Source: Falsibacillus albus
GTDB lineage: Bacteria > Bacillota > Bacilli > Bacillales > DSM-25281
Assembly: GCF_003668575.1 (NCBI RefSeq)
Contig: NZ_RCVZ01000005.1
Coordinates: 1 to 64,000 of the forward strand
DNA length: 64,000 nt
Direction of reading: 5' to 3'
Positions within the stretch are counted from its first letter, which is position 1. The number at the start of each line of letters is the position of its first letter. The notes beneath the pieces are model-generated. The model had not been told where the DNA came from, did no database searches, and worked only from the letters and a program-made list of their open reading frames with translations. The position numbers were made by a program, and so were the translations under genes. Of this stretch, positions 8,264 through 17,616 are shown piece after piece.

Positions 8264-9355
8264 TTACTCAGCTTTGAAGCTTTTTAATTCATCGCGTGTT
8301 GCAGGGACTTTAATGTCTCCGTTCACGATTTTATCTTTGTATTCTTTGATTTTGCTTACAATATCATCCGTTAAATTATCTTGTGTAGGGGCAATTCCGA
8401 CTCCATCTTGGTCCAATCCATATTCAATGACCTTGCCGCCTGGGAAGTTGCCATCCATTGCTTTTTTAGACAAATCTTCCACTGCCAAGTCAACGCGTTT
8501 AACCATGGAAGTCAAAGTAACATTTTTGGTTTCGCCATTAACATCAACTTTTCCTTCATCCGTTTGGTCACGGTCAACACCGATTACCCAGAAATCTTTG
8601 TTTGGATCTTTCTTCTTGCGGTCTTTCGCTTCTTTGAACACGCCGTTTCCTGTACCACCGGAAGCATGATAAATGACGTCAGCACCTGAAGAATACATGC
8701 TTGATGCGATTTGCTGTCCTTTTGAAACATCTGTGAAGCTTCCTGCATATTGTACTTTGACATCGGCATCAGGGTTGACTGATTTAACACCTGCAATAAA
8801 TCCGCTTTCGAATTTAATGATCAGCGGGCTTTCAACGCCGCCGATAAAGCCGATTTTATTTGTTTTAGTTGTAAGACCTGCAGCAACACCAACCAAGAAA
8901 GAACCTTCGTTTTCTTTGAAAGTGATGCTTGCTACGTTTGGATCATCCACTACTGAATCCACGATTGCAAAGTGAGCATTCTTACGCTGTTTTGCAATTT
9001 TATCAACCGCATCCGCCATGCTGAAGCCGATTCCATAGATTAAATCGAAGTTTTTGCGGACAGCTGTATTTAAATTTGTTGTATAGTCTGCATCTTCATG
9101 AGATTGCAAATAGTCATATCCGTTTGGACCTTTTTCAAGGCCATTGTCTTTTCCGAATTTCTGCATTCCTTCCCACGCGGATTGGTTGAATGATTTATCA
9201 TCGATTCCCCCAACGTCCGTAACCATTGCAACAGTGAATTTATCTTTTCCATCTCCGCCGTTCTTGCCTTCTTTATCGCTTGTCCCACAAGCGCCTAAAA
9301 GTGTTCCGGCTGCCAGTACTAGTGATAATGCTACACCAAGTTTACGCTTTTTCAC
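8264..9355 (-). CDS. nupN: NupN-like nucleoside-binding lipoprotein (BMP family)
   Basis: This 363-residue lipoprotein is the substrate-binding component of the importer. The N-terminus has lysines, a hydrophobic core and lipobox LLGAC with the lipidated cysteine at residue 23. The mature part is a BMP/Med-family periplasmic-binding fold with typical segments [17 protein letters not shown] and [12 protein letters not shown]. The start is GTG at 9355, nine bases after AGGGGG. It lies between the GntR regulator and nupO, with a terminator behind it that may raise its share of the transcripts. Purine nucleoside binding is inferred. Confidence 0.92.
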   Translation of the reverse strand: MKKRKLGVALSLVLAAGTLLGACGTSDKEGKNGGDGKDKFTVAMVTDVGGIDDKSFNQSAWEGMQKFGKDNGLEKGPNGYDYLQSHEDADYTTNLNTAVRKNFDLIYGIGFSMADAVDKIAKQRKNAHFAIVDSVVDDPNVASITFKENEGSFLVGVAAGLTTKTNKIGFIGGVESPLIIKFESGFIAGVKSVNPDADVKVQYAGSFTDVSKGQQIASSMYSSGADVIYHASGGTGNGVFKEAKDRKKKDPNKDFWVIGVDRDQTDEGKVDVNGETKNVTLTSMVKRVDLAVEDLSKKAMDGNFPGGKVIEYGLDQDGVGIAPTQDNLTDDIVSKIKEYKDKIVNGDIKVPATRDELKSFKAE

Positions 9356-9422
9356 TCAAGTTACCCCCTGTAATTTAATTGGATGATTTAGTAGGTGCAT
9401 AGACTAGAAGAGTCCGTCCAGC

Positions 9423-10151
9423 TTAGTTGATGCGTTTCCGCAGCACCTGGAAGCTGAATTTGTCTGCTTTGAAATAATTGACAGAATAAAGGATCGGTTC
9501 GTCATTTTCATCGAAATGCAGCTGTTTCAAAACAAGCAGCGCAGTTTCAGGGTCGCATTCCAAAATCGGTGAAATTTTTTCATGATATCCAATCGGTTCG
9601 ATTTGGGCCACAGCATGTGTGATCTTCCGCTTCCCTTCTTGTTCAAAAAAAGTGAAAATCGATCCATCCTCATGGGTGAAATCACCAGGGAAAACGCTTC
9701 CAGGAACCTTATCAGTGCAATATACAACCGGCTCTCCACTGGCTGTCCGAACCCTTTCAATCACAACCATCTCTTCATCCATACCACATGAAAATCGACG
9801 AACATCGTCCTCTGTCGGTCCTTGAGTCGAGGAACTTAAGAAAATGGTGCCCGGTTCCATTCCAGCTTGTTTGATCATGTTTGTAACACTATTCAATTGT
9901 TCAATTCCCGAAGTAAACAAAGGCTTTGCGTTAACAAATGTCCCTACTCCGTGACGTCTGATAATCACATTCTCTTCTTCCAATATACGAAGAGCTTCAC
10001 GCAAGGTTGCCCTGCTTACCCCCAATTGTTTTGCAAGATCGAATTCAGAAGGAAGCTTCTCTTTCTCTCTATATATACCGGCTTCTATATCCTTTTTGAT
10101 TCGATCGATTACTTGCAAATACAAATGTCTACTGTCAGATTTAATTGTCAT
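9423..10151 (-). CDS. ymfC: GntR-family (HutC-type) transcription regulator, YmfC/NupR-like
   Basis: This 242-residue regulator has an N-terminal winged helix ([22 protein letters not shown] at about residues 36-57) and a C-terminal UTRA effector domain as in HutC/YvoA members. It is directly upstream of and co-directional with the nup transporter genes, and palindromes flank its start, so it is probably the local nucleoside-responsive regulator and autoregulated. The start is either ATG 10151 (GGTGG upstream) or ATG 10166; I prefer 10151 because the protein then begins [13 protein letters not shown] as I recall for homologues. The effector is not known from the sequence. Confidence 0.85.
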   Translation of the reverse strand: MTIKSDSRHLYLQVIDRIKKDIEAGIYREKEKLPSEFDLAKQLGVSRATLREALRILEEENVIIRRHGVGTFVNAKPLFTSGIEQLNSVTNMIKQAGMEPGTIFLSSSTQGPTEDDVRRFSCGMDEEMVVIERVRTASGEPVVYCTDKVPGSVFPGDFTHEDGSIFTFFEQEGKRKITHAVAQIEPIGYHEKISPILECDPETALLVLKQLHFDENDEPILYSVNYFKADKFSFQVLRKRIN

Positions 10152-10177
10152 TGGATCCACCACCATTTTTTCTCAAG

Positions 10178-10195
10178 ACATCAGACCTCTGATGT
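10178..10195. promoter_or_regulatory. Perfect palindromic operator upstream of nupR/ymfC
   Basis: ACATCAGA-CC-TCTGATGT is a perfect 8-bp inverted repeat with a 2-bp centre, 12 to 27 bases upstream of the regulator start. Its centre (GAGGTCTGAT on the minus strand) resembles GAGGTCAGAC found twice elsewhere around the nup genes. It fits an operator for autoregulation. Confidence 0.6.
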
Positions 10196-10418
10196 ATATC
10201 ATTCCTACTAATCGAAAATACTATAACACTTTTTTTACTATAAATAAATAGGGTATTAAGTTTTTGTAAAAAAAACTAGCATTAGTTTAAATAATTTTAA
10301 TTTTCAAGACAACTTTTGGGAAAAACATGCAATAAACAAGCGGTTTTATAGAAATAAATGGTTCTTTTTACATATAAATTACTGTTTTTCCTTATTACAA
10401 TTTTCTTACTTTTGAAAT

Positions 10419-10479
10419 ATAAAACGCTTTCATTAGTATGTCACATTCCAAATATAGACGATAGATGTCTGACCTCTTA
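10419..10479. promoter_or_regulatory. cre-like site and second operator-like site upstream of nupR/ymfC
   Basis: The minus strand at 10419-10432 reads TGAAAGCGTTTTAT, 12 of 14 matches to the CcpA consensus TGWAANCGNTNWCA. At 10467-10476 the minus strand reads GAGGTCAGAC, identical to the site in front of nupO. The 10200-10420 stretch between these and the regulator is very AT-rich and probably holds its promoter (candidate TTGTCT, 17 bp, TAAACT near 10280-10310); no gene is seen. Confidence 0.35.
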
Positions 10480-10500
10480 CAATATCACTCCTATTTTTGC

Positions 10501-10537
10501 ATAAAAATAAAACACAGGCATGAATAACCTGTGTTTT
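10501..10537 (-). terminator. Terminator after spoIIIE
   Basis: The stem pairs 10509-10518 with 10528-10537 (AACACAGG core) and is followed on the minus strand by a T-rich run. It lies about 30 bases after the spoIIIE stop. Confidence 0.85.
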
Positions 10538-10565
10538 TCTGAACACTTGAATACCGCTGCAGGAA

Positions 10566-12926
10566 TCAAGAAGTATGTTCTTCCGAAGATTTTGATACCA
10601 GTACAGTCCGGGGTTTGCTTCCTTCATATGGACCGACCACTCCCCTTAATTCCATTGCATCAATCAAACGCGCAGCTCTCGTATAGCCGATCCTGAACCT
10701 TCTCTGCAACATCGAAACGCTGGCCGTCTGCATTTCTGCCACCAATTGCACAGCATCATCATAAAGCTCGTCTTCCACTTCCTCCGAAGTCTCAGGAATA
10801 TCTTCAGGAATCATTTCTTCCTGATATTGTGCCTTTTGCTGTCCAATGACAAAATCAACGATTTCCTCTACTTCTTCATCCGATAGAAAAGCACCTTGAA
10901 CACGGACAGGCTTCGAAGCCCCTACAGGAAGGAATAGCATGTCTCCTCGGCCTAAAAGCTTTTCAGCACCACCCATATCAAGTATCGTTCGTGAATCGGT
11001 CTGAGAGGACACTGCGAATGCAATTCGTGATGGGATATTTGCCTTGATGACACCAGTTATGACATCAACAGATGGGCGCTGCGTAGCGATGATCAAATGG
11101 ATCCCCGCAGCCCTTGCCATCTGGGCAAGCCTCGTAATGGAGTCTTCCACATCATTGGAAGCTACCATCATTAAGTCTGCCAGCTCATCGACGAGAACGA
11201 CAATATATGGAAGAAGGGGCTGTTTTTCTCCCGTTTCTGTATTATGGCGTTTGACATGTTCATTGTAGCCTTCAATATTCCTTGTACCCGTGTGGGAGAA
11301 TAGCTCATATCTTCGTTCCATTTCACTGACGACCTTTTTTAATGCCTGAGAAGCTTTTTTCGCATCAGTCACAACCGGCGCCAATAAATGGGGAATTCCA
11401 TTATAAACGTTTAACTCTACCATTTTTGGATCAATCATCATTAATTTTACTTCATGAGGCTTTGCCCTCATTAAAATACTCGTGATAATTCCATTGATGC
11501 AAACACTTTTTCCGCTGCCGGTTGCACCAGCAACCAATAAATGCGGCATTTTATTGAGTTCTGCCAATACAGCTTCTCCTGTTATATCTCTGCCAAGTCC
11601 GATTTGCAGCTTGGCATCCGGCTTGTCATTTTCTTTGGATTCCAATACTTCCCGTAAAGAAACCATGGCTACCTCCGAGTTTGGCACTTCTATCCCGATA
11701 GCCGATTTTCCAGGGATCGGTGCCTCGATGCGGATATCCTTTGCTGCGAGGGCCAATGCTAAGTCATCGCTCAAGCTTACGATTTTGCTTACCTTCACTC
11801 CCACATCGGGATGAACTTCATATTTCGTCACCGCCGGTCCAAGATGCACTTGTGTGACGCGCGCCTTTACACCGAAACTTTGGAACGTCCGTTCGAGTTT
11901 TGCCGCGTTTGCATGAATTAATTCGTATTCATTGCTTTGATCTGTTGCTCTAGGCATTTTCAAAATTCCGATGGATGGCAATTGATAATCTTCATTTTCG
12001 ACTTCAGTAAATGTAATGGGTGGTGCATTTTCTTCCCCTTCGTCCAATGCCTTGCCGCTTTCTTCTCCAATCATTGCCTTTCCTTTTCCGTCCGTTTCAT
12101 CGCCGGAACCTGGACCAGCGGAAGAGGAAGAATAAGCCCTGTCTGCAAAGCTAGAAATGATCGGTTCTAGCTTCTCAGCCGGTTGATCCTCTTCATTGGA
12201 ATATGAGTCAGGTTCAGCTGGAGCTTCTTTCGGTTTCTTCTTTTCTTTTTTCCCTTGTTCTTGCTTCTGTTGTTTTTTATTCTTTCTTTCCTCTGACCAT
12301 TCCCTCATATCTTCACGGAAGGCTTCCCATTGTTCTTGAAAAAATGTCCCAAAAATATTTCCGACCTTTGCCACGGAATCGCCGATCGATTTGCCGGTAA
12401 TCAATATAAAACCAACCAAGATCAATACAATTGCGACGATTTTGGTGCCTTTTGAATCGAATAAAAAATGCGACATGGCAAAAAGGATGGCACCGATCAT
12501 TCCTCCGCCGAGTTCCTGTGTACTTGTCTCCCCTCTTACCTCCATCCAGAACATCTCCCATGTGTTGGTGATGACGCTTGGATTTTTGAAAGGACCGGAT
12601 TTGGCCATTTGGCCGAAAATTTGAAGATGGCTGAGAAGAAGCATGCTCGACAGCATGACATAAAGTCCTACAAGCCTTCTTTTGAAAAAGTAGGGCCATT
12701 CCCTCTTCACCATAAAATATCCTGCTAAGAGTATGATTCCAATGAGTGCGGTCATATACCATTCACCAAGGAAAAAGCGAAAGAAAAGCACGACGGCCTT
12801 GCCCACGGCTCCAAGCTTGATGATGGAAATGACGCTGAGCGCCGCCAACAGAATCCCGATCAATTCAAATTGAAGGGTCCTTTTCAAATCCGTTGATTTT
12901 CGGCTTCTTTTTTTTCTCTTTGCCAT
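10566..12926 (-). CDS. spoIIIE: SpoIIIE/FtsK-type DNA translocase
   Basis: This 786-residue translocase pumps chromosomal DNA across the sporulation septum. The N-terminal 180 residues contain about four membrane segments. A charged linker follows (about 205-310, rich in Lys, Gln, Glu), then the RecA-like motor with Walker A GATGSGKS at 467-474 and Walker B LVDELADL, and the C-terminal gamma winged helix (about 720-786, [20 protein letters not shown]) that reads SRS sequences. Location between ymfC and ylzJ matches SpoIIIE rather than SftA. The start at 12926 gives [10 protein letters not shown]. Well conserved. Confidence 0.95.
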   Translation of the reverse strand: MAKRKKRSRKSTDLKRTLQFELIGILLAALSVISIIKLGAVGKAVVLFFRFFLGEWYMTALIGIILLAGYFMVKREWPYFFKRRLVGLYVMLSSMLLLSHLQIFGQMAKSGPFKNPSVITNTWEMFWMEVRGETSTQELGGGMIGAILFAMSHFLFDSKGTKIVAIVLILVGFILITGKSIGDSVAKVGNIFGTFFQEQWEAFREDMREWSEERKNKKQQKQEQGKKEKKKPKEAPAEPDSYSNEEDQPAEKLEPIISSFADRAYSSSSAGPGSGDETDGKGKAMIGEESGKALDEGEENAPPITFTEVENEDYQLPSIGILKMPRATDQSNEYELIHANAAKLERTFQSFGVKARVTQVHLGPAVTKYEVHPDVGVKVSKIVSLSDDLALALAAKDIRIEAPIPGKSAIGIEVPNSEVAMVSLREVLESKENDKPDAKLQIGLGRDITGEAVLAELNKMPHLLVAGATGSGKSVCINGIITSILMRAKPHEVKLMMIDPKMVELNVYNGIPHLLAPVVTDAKKASQALKKVVSEMERRYELFSHTGTRNIEGYNEHVKRHNTETGEKQPLLPYIVVLVDELADLMMVASNDVEDSITRLAQMARAAGIHLIIATQRPSVDVITGVIKANIPSRIAFAVSSQTDSRTILDMGGAEKLLGRGDMLFLPVGASKPVRVQGAFLSDEEVEEIVDFVIGQQKAQYQEEMIPEDIPETSEEVEDELYDDAVQLVAEMQTASVSMLQRRFRIGYTRAARLIDAMELRGVVGPYEGSKPRTVLVSKSSEEHTS

Positions 12927-13059
12927 AAGTTAATCACCTAAATATCAAGTTTAATATGTATTCCAGGGAGCGGACAAACTTGTTCATCCTGCCCCAGTCC
13001 TTTGTTTACAACCTTGTGTTGTATAGACAGGTTTCCATAAGGCTGTTCCCGTAAAGATA

Positions 13060-13160
13060 AATTGTTGTTAAAATCCTATAAGCGATATTAGCGTATAAAT
13101 AGCTATTTTGTTGGTTGAATTATCGTTTTCCAGCTCTTTTCTGCCTATATACGCTATTTT
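13060..13160. repeat. Degenerate TATAAGCGAT/ATAGCTATTTT repeat segment
   Basis: Within the 12927-13427 gap, imperfect direct repeats such as GTATAAATAGCTATTTTG and CTATATACGCTATTTTG lie about 55 bp apart with a TATAAGCGAT unit beside them. This looks like a decayed dispersed intergenic repeat. No open reading frame or clear terminator is seen in 12927-13220. Confidence 0.35.
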
Positions 13161-13228
13161 GAAGTTGATACTTTGCATAAACAAACTACTTTATTGGCTA
13201 AAGCAACGAAGCATGGGAAAAGAGCCTT

Positions 13229-13372
13229 CAAAAAAACAATGATGAGGCATGTCCTTTGAAATCGTTACGCACTATTCATGAGTTATATATCCCCCATTTT
13301 GGGTCTTCATATAGGCTCACAGTGCGCACGGCTTCATTAGAAATAGCCTCATCAGTAAATATTTCACCTATT
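13229..13372 (-). ncRNA. Candidate small structured RNA between ylzJ and spoIIIE
   Basis: A strong extended -10 box precedes this segment. Its 5' part (13346-13354) and 3' part (13240-13248) form a perfect 9-bp stem, and the 3' arm is followed by TTGTTTTTTT, as in an intrinsic terminator. Inside are a 6-bp pair (13268-13273 with 13321-13326) and a 4-bp hairpin (13293-13303). The length would be about 140 nt. I do not recognise a known family. A 41-codon reading frame overlaps it, so a coding function is the alternative; both are listed. Confidence 0.4.
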
Positions 13373-13401
13373 GTTATATTATAGCATAGTCCAAACAGCA
13401 C
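13276..13401 (-). CDS. Possible 41-residue peptide, alternative to the small RNA
   Basis: From a GTG at 13401 a frame of 41 codons runs to TGA at 13276. The C-terminal half (DEAISNEAVRTVSLYEDPKW) has a protein-like composition with Pro, Trp and Tyr. Against it, there is no ribosome binding site before the GTG, and the best promoter -10 box overlaps its first codons. It could be a gene remnant or chance. Not recognised. Confidence 0.2.
   Translation of the reverse strand: MLFGLCYNITIGEIFTDEAISNEAVRTVSLYEDPKWGIYNS
13378..13386 (-). promoter_or_regulatory. Extended -10 promoter downstream of ylzJ
   Basis: The minus strand reads TGCTATAAT, a perfect TATAAT with the TG extension; the -35 position (TTTTCG near 13401-13406) is poor. 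Transcription would begin near 13371. It could drive the candidate small RNA and, by read-through, spoIIIE with a leader of about 445 nt. Confidence 0.55.
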
Positions 13402-13427
13402 GAAAATGGTTCATTCTAAGCCTTTTA

Positions 13428-13634
13428 CTACATTTGAATATATTGGCCGGGTTCATAGGACCGATCTAAAAAATGTGATGGATCGCTGCTTAAAACGCGA
13501 AGAACCCTGTAGCCTCGCTCATTTTGTTCAACCATTAACGGCACTCCGTTGAACGTGACCATTTTTTGATTCGAATAGCTTGATGCATCAGCAGGAAAGA
13601 TGAGCTCCTGGGGGACGGTCGTATATAGGATCAT
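13428..13634 (-). CDS. ylzJ: YlzJ-like protein
   Basis: This encodes a 68-residue protein of the YlzJ family, beginning [18 protein letters not shown]. Its start overlaps the tepA stop as ATGA, so the two are co-translated. There is no signal peptide or membrane helix. The family is found beside tepA in spore formers; a function in spores is likely by association but not established. Confidence 0.85.
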   Translation of the reverse strand: MILYTTVPQELIFPADASSYSNQKMVTFNGVPLMVEQNERGYRVLRVLSSDPSHFLDRSYEPGQYIQM

Positions 13635-14377
13635 TGAATCATCCCCTCTTGATCTTTATGCTCTGCTTTCATTTCAATCATTTCATTCAATTTCATCATC
13701 GCTTTTCCGATGCCGCCGACTTCATTGATCAATCCATCCTTCACGGCATCAGCCCCCACTACATTTGTTCCGATATCCCTTGTTAAATTACCTTTGGCAA
13801 ACATCAAGTCCTTGAATTTTTCTTCAGACATCTCTGAGTGCTTCGTTACAAAATTCACTACACGATCCTGCATTTTATCTAAATACTCAAAGGTTTGTGG
13901 GACCCCGATCACCAAACCGGTCAACCTGACAGGATGTATCGTCATCGTGGCTGTTTCTGCAATGAATGAATAATCACATGATACTGCAATCGGCACCCCT
14001 ATCGAATGCCCGCCCCCCAATACAATGGATACTGTAGGCTTTGACAACGAAGCGATCATTTCAGAAATGGCAAGCCCAGCCTCTACATCGCCGCCGACGG
14101 TATTCAGCAATACGAGGAGTCCTTCTATTTTCGGATTCTGTTCGATTGCTACCAATTGTGGTATTACATGCTCATATTTGGTGGTTTTATTTTGGGGAGG
14201 CAGCTGCATATGCCCTTCAATTTGACCAACAATCGTCAAACAATGAATTTTGGAATCCTGCGATAGCTGAGCAACATTCGTTTGACCCAATTGCTGTATT
14301 TTTTCCATTAAACCTGATGGTTTATCATCTTTTTCATCTTTATCCTTTTGCGGCTCTTCATTCATGTGGTATTCCAT
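13631..14377 (-). CDS. tepA: TepA, ClpP-like translocation-enhancing/germination protease
   Basis: This 248-residue protein is a ClpP/crotonase-fold serine peptidase of the TepA family. The catalytic serine lies in [14 protein letters not shown] and the oxyanion region in [19 protein letters not shown]; the histidine is expected in [11 protein letters not shown]. In Bacillus subtilis TepA has been linked to presecretory protein handling and degradation of small acid-soluble spore proteins. The start at 14377 follows GGGAG with normal spacing; upstream in-frame codons lack one. Two copies of ATAACGTTA flank this start region. It is coupled to ylzJ. Confidence 0.88.
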   Translation of the reverse strand: MEYHMNEEPQKDKDEKDDKPSGLMEKIQQLGQTNVAQLSQDSKIHCLTIVGQIEGHMQLPPQNKTTKYEHVIPQLVAIEQNPKIEGLLVLLNTVGGDVEAGLAISEMIASLSKPTVSIVLGGGHSIGVPIAVSCDYSFIAETATMTIHPVRLTGLVIGVPQTFEYLDKMQDRVVNFVTKHSEMSEEKFKDLMFAKGNLTRDIGTNVVGADAVKDGLINEVGGIGKAMMKLNEMIEMKAEHKDQEGMIQ

Positions 14378-14474
14378 AACGTTATCTCCCTTCGGACGAA
14401 TGATAACGTTAGTATTTACTTTCCAACTTTTTTCATTCTTGGACGTCAAAAAAACATCAAATATGAGTAAGATC

Positions 14475-14515
14475 TGTTTTCCTCGGCAGGGTGCTTGCTT
14501 TTTGAAAGGAGGGCC
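14475..14515 (+). repeat. Dispersed intergenic repeat, copy 3 (fragment)
   Basis: The fragment reads GTTTTCCTCGGCAGGGTGCT followed by TGCTTTTTGAAAGGAGGG, matching the middle of the family core. It lies between rnjB and tepA, next to the rnjB terminator. Confidence 0.5.
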
Positions 14516-14540
14516 ATGTGATCTGTCGTTTAACTTCGGC

Positions 14541-14580
14541 GGAAAACAAAATGGAGCAGGCCTCTCTTGCCCTGCTCCAT
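14541..14580 (-). terminator. Terminator after rnjB
   Basis: A perfect 10-bp stem pairs 14551-14560 with 14571-14580 (loop 10) and is followed on the minus strand by TTTGTTTTCC. It lies 34 bases after the rnjB stop. Confidence 0.9.
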
Positions 14581-14613
14581 TCCTCTTTAATTTTTATTTG
14601 TGCAAACGACTAA

Positions 14614-16284
14614 TTATACTTCCATAATGATCGGCAAGATCATTGGACGGCGCTTCGTTTTCTCAAATAATAGATAATTCAGCTGGTCTCGTATATCCTG
14701 CTTGATATTGGACCATTCATAAGCATCCCTCGCAAGGTAGCCTTCTACGATGTCCTTTACCAGTTTGGTCGATTGCTCCATCAATTTTTCCGATTCCCGC
14801 ACATAGACAAATCCTCGTGAAATGATTTCGGGACCCGATGCGATGCTTCTTGTCTTTTTATTTAATGTCACCACAACAGTGAATATTCCATCCTGAGATA
14901 GGAGCCTTCTATCACGCAATACGATGTTCCCTACATCCCCTACACCGATACCATCTATTAGGACATTGCCAGCGGCAACCTTGCCGGACATCTTCATTCT
15001 TTCTTTCTTATATTCAATGACATCACCTTTTTCAGGAATGAATATTTGATGAGAATCCATCCCCAAGCTTTGGGCGATTTTCGCATGGGCCTTTAACATC
15101 CTATATTCCCCTTGTACAGGAATGAAATATTTAGGCTTCATCAGGTTCAGCATCAATTTTAATTCTTCTTGGCTTCCATGGCCAGAAACATGGACTTTTT
15201 TATAGCTGGACAAAACGTTCGCCCCTGCCCTAAACAGCATGTCCATCGTTTTGAACATGAGAATTTCCAATCCAGGGGACGGAGTTGCAGTGATGAATAC
15301 GGTATCGCCTTCCTGGATGTTCACTAATTTATGTGCTTGTTTGGCCATTTTTTGAAGCGCCTCGATCGGTTCCCCTTGAATCCCCGTCGTCAAAATCACG
15401 ATTTCATCATCATGTAGCTGATTGATTTCTTCTACAGAAACGATTTGGTCGCTGTCGACTTCCAGATACTCCAAATTTACAGCAAGATCAATCACTCTCT
15501 GGATGTTTTTTCCTACAAGCGCCACTTTTCTGTCATTTTCCTTGGCAGCCCTGAACACATGCTGAATCCGAATCAAATTGGAAGCGAAGCATGCAACGAT
15601 GATCCTGCCCTTTGCTTGATGAAATGAATCGGACATTTGACAAGCAATGACCGACTCCGAGATGGAGTACCCTGGGCGTTCAGCATCAGTACTGTCGGAT
15701 AATAAGCATAAAACGCCTTCTTGACCGATTGCTGCCATTTTTCCGATTTCTGGTTGATACATGCCTTCAGCCGCCTGGTCGAATTTAAAATCACCCGTAT
15801 GGACAATATTTCCTTCAGATGTATGAAAACATAGACCAATGGAATCTGGGATGCTATGTGTCGTTTTAAAGAATGAAATCTCGACTGTTTCGAATGTTAA
15901 TCTTGAATCAGAATGGATGGTGACGAATTTTGGTGGAGCCCCTTTGTAATCCTGTTCCTTTAGCTTCTCTTTAGCAAGAGCCACTGTAAGCTTTGTTCCA
16001 AAGACAGGAACTTTTATTTTTTTAAGAACGTAGGAAAGGCTTCCCAATGCATCTTCATGGCCATGAGTCAAGAATATTCCTTGGATGCGATCTTTATTTT
16101 CAACCAAGTAAGAAATATCAGGAATAACAATATCAATACCAAGCATTTCGTTTTCCGGGAACATCAAACCCGAATCGATAACGAACATTTCATGGTCAAT
16201 TTCAAGAACATACATATTTTTTCCGTTTTCTCCTACTCCACCAAGTGGAATGATCTTAATCATTTCAGTCTCTCTATTTAGCAA
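14614..16284 (-). CDS. rnjB: Ribonuclease J2
   Basis: This 556-residue protein is a metallo-beta-lactamase/beta-CASP ribonuclease of the RNase J family, acting in mRNA decay in complex with RNase J1. The metal motif reads THGHEDA (residues 73-79): the final histidine of the canonical HxHxDH is alanine. That degeneracy, and the location between dapA and tepA, point to the J2 (YmfA) paralogue, which is a weak nuclease. A C-terminal beta-CASP/KH-like part follows. The start is TTG at 16284, with GGAGG 8 bases upstream. A sigma-A promoter precedes it. Confidence 0.92.
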   Translation of the reverse strand: MLNRETEMIKIIPLGGVGENGKNMYVLEIDHEMFVIDSGLMFPENEMLGIDIVIPDISYLVENKDRIQGIFLTHGHEDALGSLSYVLKKIKVPVFGTKLTVALAKEKLKEQDYKGAPPKFVTIHSDSRLTFETVEISFFKTTHSIPDSIGLCFHTSEGNIVHTGDFKFDQAAEGMYQPEIGKMAAIGQEGVLCLLSDSTDAERPGYSISESVIACQMSDSFHQAKGRIIVACFASNLIRIQHVFRAAKENDRKVALVGKNIQRVIDLAVNLEYLEVDSDQIVSVEEINQLHDDEIVILTTGIQGEPIEALQKMAKQAHKLVNIQEGDTVFITATPSPGLEILMFKTMDMLFRAGANVLSSYKKVHVSGHGSQEELKLMLNLMKPKYFIPVQGEYRMLKAHAKIAQSLGMDSHQIFIPEKGDVIEYKKERMKMSGKVAAGNVLIDGIGVGDVGNIVLRDRRLLSQDGIFTVVVTLNKKTRSIASGPEIISRGFVYVRESEKLMEQSTKLVKDIVEGYLARDAYEWSNIKQDIRDQLNYLLFEKTKRRPMILPIIMEV

Positions 16285-16333
16285 TTTTCGTTCCTCCCAT
16301 GTTGAATTTCCCGATCATTAATCAGTTATGTTT

Positions 16334-16363
16334 ATTATACTTGATGATAAATTGCCATTACAA
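16334..16363 (-). promoter_or_regulatory. Sigma-A promoter for rnjB
   Basis: The minus strand has TTGTAA (16358-16363), an 18-bp spacer and TATAAT (16334-16339). Transcription would start near 16327, about 43 bases before the TTG start. Confidence 0.75.
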
Positions 16364-16439
16364 CTAAATTAATGCAAGAGAGGATGGGCATGCTAATTCA
16401 TAGCTTATAAAATATATGCTCCTTTTTAAAGCCGCCACT

Positions 16440-16510
16440 GATTGTTGTATGCTTCTATTGCAAGGTTTGTAATACTTGCAAGGTTGATTACAGCAGCTGG
16501 ATGCTCGCTC
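16440..16510 (+). repeat. Dispersed intergenic repeat, copy 4
   Basis: The core is GGTTGATTACAGCAGCTGGA followed by TGCTCGCTCCC. It is preceded by GCAAGGTTTGTAATACTTGC, itself a short repeat of the flank. A segment resembling the family 5' part (GCTCTTTTCGTAAAGTTTGT) lies at 16556-16575. No gene is seen in 16285-16709. Confidence 0.55.
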
Positions 16511-16642
16511 CCAACAACAGTTGTAGAATGATTCACAAAAACTAGATTTAAAAAGGCTCTTTTCGTAAAGTTTGTGCAAAAACAACAATCTTTTAGAAAA
16601 CAGCCTTTAAAAACAAGAAGCTTTGCGAAAACTTCCAAACAC

Positions 16643-16678
16643 AAAAGGCATCGAGGAGAAGCTCACTCGATGCCTTTT
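16643..16678 (-). terminator. Terminator after dapA
   Basis: A perfect 13-bp stem pairs 16643-16655 with 16666-16678 (10-nt loop). It lies about 30 bases after the dapA stop and ends the asd-dapG-dapA unit. Confidence 0.9.
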
Positions 16679-16709
16679 GATACTGAGTCACCCACCTAAT
16701 CCGGGCAAA

Positions 16710-17588
16710 TTATTCTTTAATATTATTTAATAAAGAAGCAATTCCATTGCGTTCCTGTTCAGTTAAAGGAATCAATGGCAGCCTCACAGATCCGACATCA
16801 AGACCCTTCATTTGGAGGGCGGTCTTGACAGGAGTCGGGCTTGGTGCGGAGAATAACCCTCTCATCAATGGCAGTAATTTCTGATGCAGTTTGGAGGCTG
16901 CTGGTATTTCTCCTTCATAAAAAGCGCTGATCATTTCCTGCATTTCATTTCCGATCACATGGGATGCAACTGAAACAACTCCGTTTCCACCGATCGATAA
17001 TACAGGAAGGGTCAATCCATCATCGCCGCTATATAAAGCAAAATCCTCATCCGTTCCGGCAATGATATCTGTCATGGCATCCAAATCACCGCTTGCTTCT
17101 TTAACTGCCACAATGTTTGGCAGCTTTGAAAGCTTGATCACAGTTTCTGGATGGATCGTCACCACTGATCGTCCCGGAACATTATAAAGCATGACAGGCA
17201 AGGAAGTAGACTCAGCAACCGCTTTAAAATGCTGGTACATCCCTTCCTGACTTGGTTTATTATAATAAGGAGCGACAATCATGGCAGCGTCAACCCCGAT
17301 GGCTTCCGCTTTTTTCGTCAACTCGATTGTTGCTTGTGTATTGTTGCTTCCAGTACCGGCGATGATTGGCACCCTTCCACCATTTACCTTTACCACATGG
17401 CGGAACAGTGCAAGCTTCTCTTCCGTTGTCAATGTAGGTGATTCACCAGTCGTTCCGGCGATGACCAATGAGTCCGTACCATTTTCAATCAAGTAATTGA
17501 CAAGTGTCGTTGTTTTTGCGAAATCGATGTTCCCTTTGTTATCAAAAGGTGTGACCATTGCTGTAGATACACGGCCAAAATTAATCAT
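16710..17588 (-). CDS. dapA: 4-Hydroxy-tetrahydrodipicolinate synthase
   Basis: This 292-residue enzyme condenses pyruvate with aspartate semialdehyde, the first committed step to diaminopimelate, lysine and spore dipicolinate. The family TTGE motif is in GTTGESPTL, the catalytic tyrosine in LYNVPGRS and the Schiff-base lysine in IVAVKEASGD. The product of Asd is its substrate and its product feeds DpaAB, whose genes lie just upstream. The start ATG at 17588 has AGGAG nine bases upstream; the ATG at 17594 would be only three bases from it. Confidence 0.95.
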   Translation of the reverse strand: MINFGRVSTAMVTPFDNKGNIDFAKTTTLVNYLIENGTDSLVIAGTTGESPTLTTEEKLALFRHVVKVNGGRVPIIAGTGSNNTQATIELTKKAEAIGVDAAMIVAPYYNKPSQEGMYQHFKAVAESTSLPVMLYNVPGRSVVTIHPETVIKLSKLPNIVAVKEASGDLDAMTDIIAGTDEDFALYSGDDGLTLPVLSIGGNGVVSVASHVIGNEMQEMISAFYEGEIPAASKLHQKLLPLMRGLFSAPSPTPVKTALQMKGLDVGSVRLPLIPLTEQERNGIASLLNNIKE

Positions 17589-17616
17589 CTTCATACTCTC
17601 CTTGCCTCAATAAAAA

